Below, piece after piece: positions 57,581 to 64,000 of a DNA stretch of 64,000 bases. Numbering within the stretch: position 1 is the first letter of the stretch; each line of letters opens with the position of its first letter. The notes under the pieces were generated by a model, which saw nothing but the letters and a program-made list of their open reading frames with translations, was not told the DNA's origin and ran no database searches. The stretch spans positions 434,001 through 498,000 of the forward strand of contig CBDDPZ010000009.1 in the NCBI GenBank assembly GCA_965232575.1, read 5' to 3'. Position numbers and translations under genes: made by a program. The DNA is from Bin5 sp965232575. Lineage in GTDB: Bacteria > Chloroflexota > Anaerolineae > Caldilineales > Caldilineaceae.

Positions 57581-58927
57581 CTACCCAAATACGAATCGGT
57601 CCAGGTACCCATTACGAAACTTTCCATCAGGATCTGTCGACCGCAGCAAGTCCTTGAAATCTTCCATCTTCGGGTAGGCCGCCTGCACCTGCTTCGGCGA
57701 AATCGAGAACAGCTTACCCCAGTGCGGACGGACCTCGTACGGCGCGAGAGCCTCCTCGACAAAAGGCATGACCTCCCGCACAGCCGGCCAGTTCTTCCTC
57801 CAGGAAAAGTGAATCCCTATAGTCGGCGTGCCATAGCTCTGGCTCAACCACAGCCGGTCGGCCGCGACCGAGCGGATCTCCGAAATCCAGAGCATCAGCC
57901 TGAACCTGTCTCGTAGTCCCTCCACCGCCTGCAACGCGGGAACCGCATGAGCCCGCGGCACGAAGTACTCAGTCTGCAACTCGTCGCCGCTGGCCGGTGT
58001 GCTGTCAATTTGAAAGTGGTGCAGCCTGTCGTGCCAAGGTCCTGGAATACCCATCTGAAGCGTCAACCCTTCCGCCGAAAGATCAGGGACAGGATGCACG
58101 TGGGCAGAAGCTGCCTTCGCCCCGTAAAGTTCTGACGGAAGCCCGAGGTCAACCGGCTCCCGCTCTGCCGCTTCCTGCCCATCCGTCCCCTTCCAGGCGC
58201 CGGTGCGATGCTTATACCAGACCTGATTGACCATTCCCCCCTGCCAGTCCGGGAACAGACTGACGCTGTAAGCGCTGGACATGATCTCATCGAAGTTTTC
58301 GTACAGATCGGCTGAAGGCAAATCTTCGTAAACATACTGCTGCATTGCATATGCCGGTTCCATCGCCAAGGTCATTCTCGTCACAATGCCAAGCCCGCCC
58401 AGCGCCACCACCGAGCCCTCGAAAGTCTCCCCGTCCTCTTCAAGAGTCAGCCGTTTAAGCTCACCTTCAGCCGTCACAAGCTCCAGTCCGACAACTGCAG
58501 TCGACAAATTTCCGTTCCCGTCGCCTGACCCATGCGTCCCCGTCGAGCAAGCGCCGGCCACTGAAATGTGCGGAAGCGATGCCGTATTATGCAGCGCAAA
58601 TCCCTCCGAGTGCATACGCGTACACAGTTCCCCGTATGTGATACCGCCGCTGCATGTAACCGTACCGCGCTCGCGATCGAACTCAACCGGCGCGTCCAGA
58701 TTCTCCAACGAAATGTAGACCCACGAAGGGTCCCTTGTAACTTTCTGTGTCCCGTCAACGTCGACCTGAGCATCGATCGCCGCCGCATCATTGAAGGAAT
58801 GGCGTGCGCCCAGTACTCGTACCTTGCGGCTCGCTCTGACTATCTCCTGCAACGCCTCCACTGTCCGAGGCGCGTGAACCGCCGCAGATTCGAATCGAAT
58901 GTTTTCAGACCAGTTACGTAATGTCAT
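57581..58927 (-). CDS. Alditol/xylitol oxidase-like FAD-dependent oxidoreductase
   Basis: A 448-residue flavoprotein of the vanillyl-alcohol oxidase superfamily. VRVLGARHSFN places His43 where alditol oxidase binds FAD covalently. NTASLPHISVAGACSTGTHGSGDGNG and EPAYAMQQYVYEDLP match alditol oxidase closely, and the C-terminal VRPHWGKLF is also typical. Such enzymes oxidise the terminal hydroxyl of polyols with O2, producing H2O2. It starts at ATG 58927. A polyol-consuming habit fits the FGGY kinase and importers elsewhere in the window. Confidence 0.9.
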   Translation of the reverse strand: MTLRNWSENIRFESAAVHAPRTVEALQEIVRASRKVRVLGARHSFNDAAAIDAQVDVDGTQKVTRDPSWVYISLENLDAPVEFDRERGTVTCSGGITYGELCTRMHSEGFALHNTASLPHISVAGACSTGTHGSGDGNGNLSTAVVGLELVTAEGELKRLTLEEDGETFEGSVVALGGLGIVTRMTLAMEPAYAMQQYVYEDLPSADLYENFDEIMSSAYSVSLFPDWQGGMVNQVWYKHRTGAWKGTDGQEAAEREPVDLGLPSELYGAKAASAHVHPVPDLSAEGLTLQMGIPGPWHDRLHHFQIDSTPASGDELQTEYFVPRAHAVPALQAVEGLRDRFRLMLWISEIRSVAADRLWLSQSYGTPTIGIHFSWRKNWPAVREVMPFVEEALAPYEVRPHWGKLFSISPKQVQAAYPKMEDFKDLLRSTDPDGKFRNGYLDRFVFG

Positions 58928-58985
58928 CAGCGATGGTCCTCCCCTTCCTGATCACCGGCAATTGATTGCTTCCGTTTTGCGTCCC

Positions 58986-60020
58986 CTATCTTATATCAGG
59001 CGTGGCAGCCATAACCGCCTCCGCCATCTCCGTGACTCGTGGCATAAACGCCTGGACATGACTGCAGCGTGCCTCTAAATCTGCGAACGACCTGATTCCG
59101 AGGTCGCCCAGCATTGACAGGTAACCCTGTAGGTAGCGATCTCCTCCGTAGTTGGAAGCATTAAAGTGAAAGATCCACTGACAGCGAGAATACGTCGCAA
59201 CAATCCAGAAGACAGCCTCGCGATGAAACCCCTGCGCAATCAGCGCACGGCTGCCATCGATCGCGACCGGTCGAGCCGTGTCGCTGATGTCTGCCGCAAA
59301 CGGGAAATCTCCTTTCGGCAAGCATTTGGCGCGTTCAAACGCATTCGCAACCGCGTCCAAATGCTTCTCGGCTTGGCTCCGACTCCAGTCGGAGCACCCG
59401 AGGAGTTCCAGCAACGCCTCATGAAAGTCCGGACTGCCGTATTCACAGAGAAGATCCCTGACCTCGAAGTACCTGCGCCTGACAGTCGGCGCCCGCAGTC
59501 CGGCCAGCAGCACAACAAGGGCTGTCAAGCTGGTCCCAAACAACCAGGCAGTGACCCGATCATGCAGCGGCGCCGTCTCGTCCAGGGGTTGGAGCCGCCC
59601 CACCGCCGTAGCGGACGTCGCCCGGCATCGTTGTCTCACCCACCGCCGGCAGGCATATCTTCCGGCTACTTCTCGCTGCAGTCGCCCCAGGCGCCCCGAA
59701 GGATCGGCAATGATTTGCATCGCCCTGATCCCACCCGCAAGATGAGGATCGCCCAGGACAGTTTCGGGGGACGAAATCCTCTCAGGCGCTTCAAACGACA
59801 CGTCCAGCAATACACCCCGGAATCGGAACTTGCCTAATTTGCTTTTCGGCGGATCTTCCAGCACGACCGTGATGTCCACGTCGGAGCTTTCGGGTAGCGG
59901 CGTCCCTTCAGGCAGTGTCGTTACCGAACCGGCAAGAAATGCTCCCCGCAAGCCGGGCAACTTGCTTCCTTCGCGATGCACCCACTCTTCCGCCTGGAGC
60001 TTGGCTTCCCTCACCAACAC
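58986..60020 (-). CDS. Nucleotidyltransferase-fold protein
   Basis: The protein has an N-terminal NTase core: GAFLAGSVTT then SSDVDITVVLE, the GS and Asp-x-Asp pattern of this fold. About 240 further residues follow, with the helical character found in aminoglycoside-modifying-like relatives. The frame runs to GTG 60095. GTG 60020 is preferred because GGGAGAGGG lies 5 bases upstream, while the 60095 site has only a cramped GGAG. Substrate unknown. Confidence 0.8.
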   Translation of the reverse strand: MLVREAKLQAEEWVHREGSKLPGLRGAFLAGSVTTLPEGTPLPESSDVDITVVLEDPPKSKLGKFRFRGVLLDVSFEAPERISSPETVLGDPHLAGGIRAMQIIADPSGRLGRLQREVAGRYACRRWVRQRCRATSATAVGRLQPLDETAPLHDRVTAWLFGTSLTALVVLLAGLRAPTVRRRYFEVRDLLCEYGSPDFHEALLELLGCSDWSRSQAEKHLDAVANAFERAKCLPKGDFPFAADISDTARPVAIDGSRALIAQGFHREAVFWIVATYSRCQWIFHFNASNYGGDRYLQGYLSMLGDLGIRSFADLEARCSHVQAFMPRVTEMAEAVMAATPDIR

Positions 60021-60354
60021 GCCTACCCTCTCCCACTCCCCCTTGCACGAATCGCGAGGAGTATTTTGCAAAAAGTGATGGCAATTTTCTGCCACCGCTC
60101 CGGTCAGTACAACCGCTACAATTTACCATAGTTATCTTCGTCAAGGAAGCCTCTCAGGGTCGTCCCAATGCACCGACTTGCACTATAAAGGCCAGGCGAA
60201 TTGGCTTTGGCACTCTCGGCGTTTAAGATAAGTCTGTTTCGCTGGCTTAACCCGCTAACCGAGAAAGAAAACGGCCCGGCCTGCTCGTCTCACATTGTTA
60301 GCGCCATGCAGGTTCTGCCCTCTTGAAATCCATGTACTGACAGAGAGCCGAATA
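60021..60354. other. Divergent intergenic region, 334 bases
   Basis: Lies between the nucleotidyltransferase gene and the SDR gene. It contains the alternative N-terminal frame of the former (to 60095) and a weak plus-strand promoter at 60201-60229. No gene or RNA was recognised. Confidence 0.45.
60201..60229 (+). promoter_or_regulatory. Weak candidate promoter for the SDR gene
   Basis: TTGGCT (60201-60206), a 17-base spacer and TAAGAT (60224-60229). Each hexamer matches consensus at four of six positions. The leader to ATG 60355 would be about 120 bases. Confidence 0.3.
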
Positions 60355-61293
60355 ATGACCTTCAAATGGAACAGCGCAGACATTCCCGATCAGACCGGCC
60401 GCACGGTTCTCGTTACCGGAGGAAACAGCGGCCTGGGCTTTCACACTTGCCGCCTGTTGGCCGCAAAAGGCGCACAAGTTCTCCTGGCAAGCCGCTCCGC
60501 CCAACGCGGCGATCAGGCCAGAACAGAGATCGTGCAGGGTCTCCCCGATGCACAGCTGGAGGTCATTGCCCTCGACCTGGCCGACCTGGATTCCGTACGG
60601 CGCTGCGCCGACAACCTTCAAAGCGACTTGGACCGCCTGGATCTCCTCGTAAACAACGCCGGCGTAATGGCGATACCCCGCCAGGAGACCGCGCAAGGAT
60701 TTGAACGGCAATTCGGTGTCAATCACCTCGACCACTTTGCTCTGACCGGCGCGTTGCTCTCCCTCTTATTGAAAACGCCCGGCAGCCGGATCGTAAACGT
60801 CAGCAGCATGGCCCATCGCAGCGGACGTATCAACTTCAGCGACCTCCACGGCCGGCAGAACTACAGCCGATTCGGCGCCTACGCCCAGAGTAAGCTCGCC
60901 AATCTCCTCTTCACGCTTGAATTGCAGCGCCGTCTGGAGAACAAAGGCGCCGACGCGATCTGCGTATCCGCCCATCCCGGCTGGGCAGCGACAAATCTGC
61001 AGTACGCCGCGCCCAGAGAAAAAGGATCTGGCTTCGAACTGATTCTGATGCGGACCTTGAACGCCCTTCTCTCTCAGAGTGCCGAACAGGGCGCCCTGCC
61101 GCAGCTGTACGCCGCAACCGCACCGGATGTCATCGGAGGCGACTTCATCGGGCCGGACGGATGGATGCAGATGCGAGGGTATCCGAAGAAGCACCGGGCC
61201 AGAGAAACCGCCTACGACTCGGAAGCGGCGCGGGAGCTTTGGCGCATGTCAATAGAAATGACCGGGGAGTCATTTGAACAGCTGCAAGACTGA
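60355..61293 (+). CDS. Short-chain dehydrogenase/reductase (retinol-dehydrogenase-like)
   Basis: A 312-residue SDR. TGGNSGLG is the NAD(P) motif, NNAGVM the strand-4 motif and YAQSK the catalytic Tyr-x3-Lys, with NVSSMAHRSG before it carrying the Ser. Such proteins reduce or oxidise hydroxyl groups on varied substrates. The frame is open to 60295, but the family N-terminus begins at ATG 60355, where GAGAG lies upstream. It heads a plus-strand group of four genes. Confidence 0.9.
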   Translation: MTFKWNSADIPDQTGRTVLVTGGNSGLGFHTCRLLAAKGAQVLLASRSAQRGDQARTEIVQGLPDAQLEVIALDLADLDSVRRCADNLQSDLDRLDLLVNNAGVMAIPRQETAQGFERQFGVNHLDHFALTGALLSLLLKTPGSRIVNVSSMAHRSGRINFSDLHGRQNYSRFGAYAQSKLANLLFTLELQRRLENKGADAICVSAHPGWAATNLQYAAPREKGSGFELILMRTLNALLSQSAEQGALPQLYAATAPDVIGGDFIGPDGWMQMRGYPKKHRARETAYDSEAARELWRMSIEMTGESFEQLQD

Positions 61294-61372
61294 TGGAGAT
61301 CATAACCTGTTTCCCTGGCAGAACCCGCCTATACACTTTCGTTAAGCCCATTAAGGTGTCGGAGGCGACCAA

Positions 61373-61870
61373 ATGTCGACAAACATAACCCCAACCTGGC
61401 AACTGTTCATCGACCAGCATCCCCAGTGCATGAAAGTATTGAGGCAGTTGAGCAACCTGGATTGGTACCGGACCGGTGGCTGGTCATCCTTCATCGGCCC
61501 CTACCATGCCGGCCTCTATATGCAGATTGCCAAAGGAAACTGGTACAACTACGGGCTCGACGGGATCCACTTCGAATTTGGGCTCACGCAGGAAAGCCTG
61601 GACGCAAAGACTCTGTCCATCGACCTGCACGTCTGCCACAAAAACCTTTTTGATCGCGAACGGTTCAACTCTCTTACCGTCGAACGCATGGAGGAAGTGG
61701 TAAATGGCTGGGAGGTGGATGGGATTCGCTTCTCGCGCACCAACCTCACAGAGCGGCTGAGTCTTCCGGTTCGTTTCACGAAAACCGAATTCGGCAAGCA
61801 GATTGCCGCCGCCCTCACCCGGATGAGTGACCTGGCGCCGATCATCGACGATGGTCTGAACCAACTGTAA
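61373..61870 (+). CDS. Hypothetical protein, 165 residues
   Basis: A soluble protein with no signal or membrane span, rich in Trp and Tyr in the first half (DWYRTGGWSSFIGPYHAGLYMQIAKGNWYNYG) and polar in the second. GGAGG lies about 7 bases before the ATG, and the HIT-family gene follows 10 bases after its stop, so it is likely a real gene of the same operon. No family was recognised. Confidence 0.72.
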   Translation: MSTNITPTWQLFIDQHPQCMKVLRQLSNLDWYRTGGWSSFIGPYHAGLYMQIAKGNWYNYGLDGIHFEFGLTQESLDAKTLSIDLHVCHKNLFDRERFNSLTVERMEEVVNGWEVDGIRFSRTNLTERLSLPVRFTKTEFGKQIAAALTRMSDLAPIIDDGLNQL

Positions 61871-61880
61871 AGGTCCGGTC

Positions 61881-62354
61881 ATGTACAACCACGAACCCCC
61901 GAACTACAATTGCCCTTTCTGCGCAGTAGCTGCCGGGCAAGAGAACGCGTCTGTTTACACGGGCACCGAAGACGTCGTCCTGCGAACCAATCAGGTAATT
62001 GGATTCATTTCGTCCCATTGGTGGCCCCACAACCCGGGCCACGTCATACTCATCCCCTGGGACCATTACGAGAACATCTACGATCTGCCGGACGACTACG
62101 GAGCCGAAATCTTCAAGGAAAGCCGCCGCATCGCGCTTGCAATGAAGACCGCCTACGCCTGCGAAGGGGTCTCAACGCGCCAGCACAACGAACCCGCCGG
62201 CTACCAGGATGTGTGGCACTTTCACCAGCACGTCTTCCCCCGCTATACAGGCGACGAACTCTACACTCGATCTGCCGAAAGATTCCGAACAACACCTGCG
62301 CAGCGCCGTCCCTATGCGGACAAGCTGAAAGCCGCGCTTGCCAACTTGCAATGA
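61881..62354 (+). CDS. HIT family hydrolase
   Basis: A 157-residue histidine-triad protein. The HFHQHVF motif (His113, 115, 117) is the nucleotide-phosphate site, with the middle His as nucleophile. CPFC near the N-terminus (11-14) supplies the zinc ligands often seen in bacterial HIT proteins. Members cleave nucleoside phosphate or phosphoramidate bonds. It is closely spaced with its neighbours on both sides (10 and 15 bases). Confidence 0.9.
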   Translation: MYNHEPPNYNCPFCAVAAGQENASVYTGTEDVVLRTNQVIGFISSHWWPHNPGHVILIPWDHYENIYDLPDDYGAEIFKESRRIALAMKTAYACEGVSTRQHNEPAGYQDVWHFHQHVFPRYTGDELYTRSAERFRTTPAQRRPYADKLKAALANLQ

Positions 62355-62369
62355 TAGGGTAGAACTTCA

Positions 62370-63527
62370 ATGTCTCTCTCACTGCCCCTCCCCCACCTCG
62401 CTGAACAATACCTTCTCGACCCGGAAATCGTTTACCTCAACCACGGCAGCTTCGGCGCCGTCCCCCGCCCCGTCTTCGAAAGCTACCGGCGCTGGCAAAA
62501 AGAGCTGGAAGCAAACCCCGTCAATTTTCTGGGCAGGCGCGCTCCCGATTTGCTGGCGCGGTCCAGAGAAAAACTCGGCGCATTCATAAGCGCCGCCCCC
62601 GACGATCTGATATTCGTCCCCAACGTCACCTACGCCCTCAACATCGTCGCCCGCTCGCTTGAACTGCAGGAAGGCGACGTAGTCCTCACAACCGATCACG
62701 AATACGGAGCAATCGACCGCGCCTGGCGCTTCAACTGCGAAAAAAACGGAGCCCGGCTTATCAATCAGCCTGTCACCGTACCGGTCGCTGATCCCGCCGC
62801 CGTCGTCGAGCAGATTTGGACCGGGGTTAACGAGCGCACCAAAGTAATCTCCTTAAGCCACATCACCTCGCCCAGCGCGCTGATTCTGCCCGTAGCGGAG
62901 ATATGCCGGCGGGCCAGAGAAGCGGGAATCATATCCGTCGTCGACGGCGCCCACGCTCCCGGTCAGTTGGAACTGGACATGGAAGAGATCGGTGCAGATT
63001 TCTACGGCGGTAACTGCCACAAATGGCTCAGCAGCGCCCGCGGCGCAGGCTTCCTATACGCCCGGCCAGAACGCCAGGAGCTGCTGGAACCCCTCGTCGT
63101 CAGCCACGGATGGGACAAAAACGAGCCCGGTGAATCAAAGTATCAAGACTACTTCACATGGGTGGGGACGATCGACCCGGCCGCCTACTTGAGCGTGCCC
63201 GCAGCCATCGACTTCCAGGAGCAGAACAACTGGCCGCAAGTGCGTCGGGCCTGCCACCAGCTCCTGCAAGAGAGCGAGCAGCGCATACTTGAACTGTCCG
63301 GCCTGCCCCCAATCAGTCCTCCGACCATGTGGGAGCAGATGCGTGTCGTCCCGCTTCCCGGCAAGGTCGAAGCCTATCAGGGGCTTTGGGAAGAAGATCG
63401 CATCATCGTGCCCGTCGGTCAGCATGGCGGCCAGCCCGGAGTGCGCATTTCCGTCCAGGCTTACAACAGCCCTGCCGACTTGGATACGCTGATCCAGGCT
63501 TTGAAAAAGAGGGCCGCAACTGCCTGA
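62370..63527 (+). CDS. Class V aminotransferase family protein (isopenicillin-N-epimerase-like)
   Basis: A 385-residue PLP enzyme. NHGSFGAVP at the N-terminus, Asp192 with His195 (VVDGAHAPGQ) and Lys218 in GGNCHKWLSS mark the cofactor site. The sequence most resembles the isopenicillin-N-epimerase-like branch rather than cysteine desulfurases, since no SxHK/desulfurase Cys loop is seen. The reaction could be epimerisation or beta-elimination on an unknown substrate. It is the last gene of the plus-strand group. Confidence 0.88.
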   Translation: MSLSLPLPHLAEQYLLDPEIVYLNHGSFGAVPRPVFESYRRWQKELEANPVNFLGRRAPDLLARSREKLGAFISAAPDDLIFVPNVTYALNIVARSLELQEGDVVLTTDHEYGAIDRAWRFNCEKNGARLINQPVTVPVADPAAVVEQIWTGVNERTKVISLSHITSPSALILPVAEICRRAREAGIISVVDGAHAPGQLELDMEEIGADFYGGNCHKWLSSARGAGFLYARPERQELLEPLVVSHGWDKNEPGESKYQDYFTWVGTIDPAAYLSVPAAIDFQEQNNWPQVRRACHQLLQESEQRILELSGLPPISPPTMWEQMRVVPLPGKVEAYQGLWEEDRIIVPVGQHGGQPGVRISVQAYNSPADLDTLIQALKKRAATA

Positions 63528-63562
63528 GCCGCCATACCTGCCCTTGCATCCGATCACGCCCT

Positions 63563-64000
63563 TTACGCATGCCTCAACTGGCGCACGATCTCCAGGCTCC
63601 CGGGGCGCTTGCCGTACATCAACATCCCCAGCCAGAACACTTTTGCCCCAAGCCACACCGCCAGCGGAATCGTTACGACCAGCAAGGCTATGCTGCCCGC
63701 AATATCGGTCCAGGGCACCTCGGTAAGCGGCAGCCGCAGCATCATCGTGGTCGGCGCCGTTAGCGGAAACCAGGAAAGAACACGCACAATCATTGCATTG
63801 GGATTTGTCATGATCACGCCTGTCAGCATCATCGGCACCGCGGCGATGAAAATAAACATACCCGTAATTTGCTGGCTCTCCTGAAAACTGGACCCCAAAG
63901 TCCCTATCGCACTGATCAGGACCGCGTAAACGCCGAAGCCCAGAATGTAATACACCAGCGCCAGCCCGAACACCTCCACCCGCATAAGCAGCGGAAGCAT
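63563..64000 (-). CDS. ABC-2 type transporter permease (NatB-like), 5' part missing
   Basis: The C-terminal 145 residues of a membrane permease. Five hydrophobic segments, the GSSFQESQQITGMFIFIAAVPMM stretch and the PLTAPTTMMLRLPL motif are typical of NatB/ABC-2 exporters. The window edge falls within the gene, so the ATG at 64000 is probably internal. The partner ATPase would lie beyond the edge. Confidence 0.88.
   Translation of the reverse strand: MLPLLMRVEVFGLALVYYILGFGVYAVLISAIGTLGSSFQESQQITGMFIFIAAVPMMLTGVIMTNPNAMIVRVLSWFPLTAPTTMMLRLPLTEVPWTDIAGSIALLVVTIPLAVWLGAKVFWLGMLMYGKRPGSLEIVRQLRHA

Noticed and set aside
1..64000. tRNA or rRNA genes
   Set aside because: I scanned for T-loop and conserved rRNA segments by eye and saw none; GATTCGAATC-like strings at 44352 and 58888 lie inside clear protein genes. 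A tRNAscan run would settle it.

Overview
The window reads as a 64 kb piece of a bacterial chromosome of moderately high GC, densely coded, with mixed strand use. The gene set suggests a Chloroflexota bacterium, perhaps a Caldilinea-like lineage: Tat-type lipoprotein sugar-binding proteins, ABC sugar permeases without a local ATPase, sulfatases, phytanoyl-CoA-dioxygenase-like enzymes and an F420-type (DUF385) protein. That is an inference from gene content. No rRNA, tRNA or marker tree supports it. No CRISPR array, tRNA, integrase or transposase was seen.

Region 1 (1-15702, all minus strand) is a run of 13 genes. It holds two PhyH-family dioxygenases, a Gfo/Idh/MocA oxidoreductase, two complete sets of sugar ABC importer parts (binding protein plus two permeases each), a canonical Cys-type sulfatase, a sulfatase-like protein with Thr at the nucleophile position, a polysaccharide-deacetylase-like hydrolase and a DegT/StrS aminotransferase. 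There is no glycoside hydrolase and no importer ATPase. Together they look like an uptake and breakdown locus for small sulfated and/or amino- or N-acyl-substituted polyols or sugars.

Region 2 (15703-23525) is mixed housekeeping: an F420-type oxidoreductase, a PyrK-like Fe-S/FAD subunit, a P1-family peptidase overlapping a SufE-like protein, a methyltransferase, and molybdenum-hydroxylase maturation genes (two XdhC-type proteins and a MobA-like nucleotidyltransferase) with a TerC membrane protein between them on the other strand.

Region 3 (23526-33793) holds a membrane protein, SMC, and a large membrane-anchored protein with five tandem DUF4399-type domains followed by a c-type cytochrome domain. 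Small proteins and gene-poor spacers follow. Two of the three copies of a dispersed ~110-bp repeat with a perfect hairpin lie here; the third is at 15784.

Region 4 (33794-42138) is a complete seven-subunit Mrp Na+/H+ antiporter operon (mrpABCDEFG) followed by an FGGY kinase. Three of its intergenic gaps contain copies of a palindromic repeat element, two of which supply the stop codon of the gene before them.

Region 5 (42267-64000) carries an MFS transporter, a CPBP protease, polyphosphate kinase, a DtxR/MntR-type regulator with a leaderless promoter and a perfect palindrome over its start codon, a MacAB-like exporter (duplicated permease, adaptor, ATPase), a PLP-dependent dehydratase, a CoA-transferase and ketopantoate-reductase pair, SixA, an alditol-oxidase-like flavoenzyme, a nucleotidyltransferase, an SDR, a HIT protein, a class V aminotransferase and the edge of an ABC-2 permease. 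Several promoters are close to consensus, and at least three genes appear to be leaderless.
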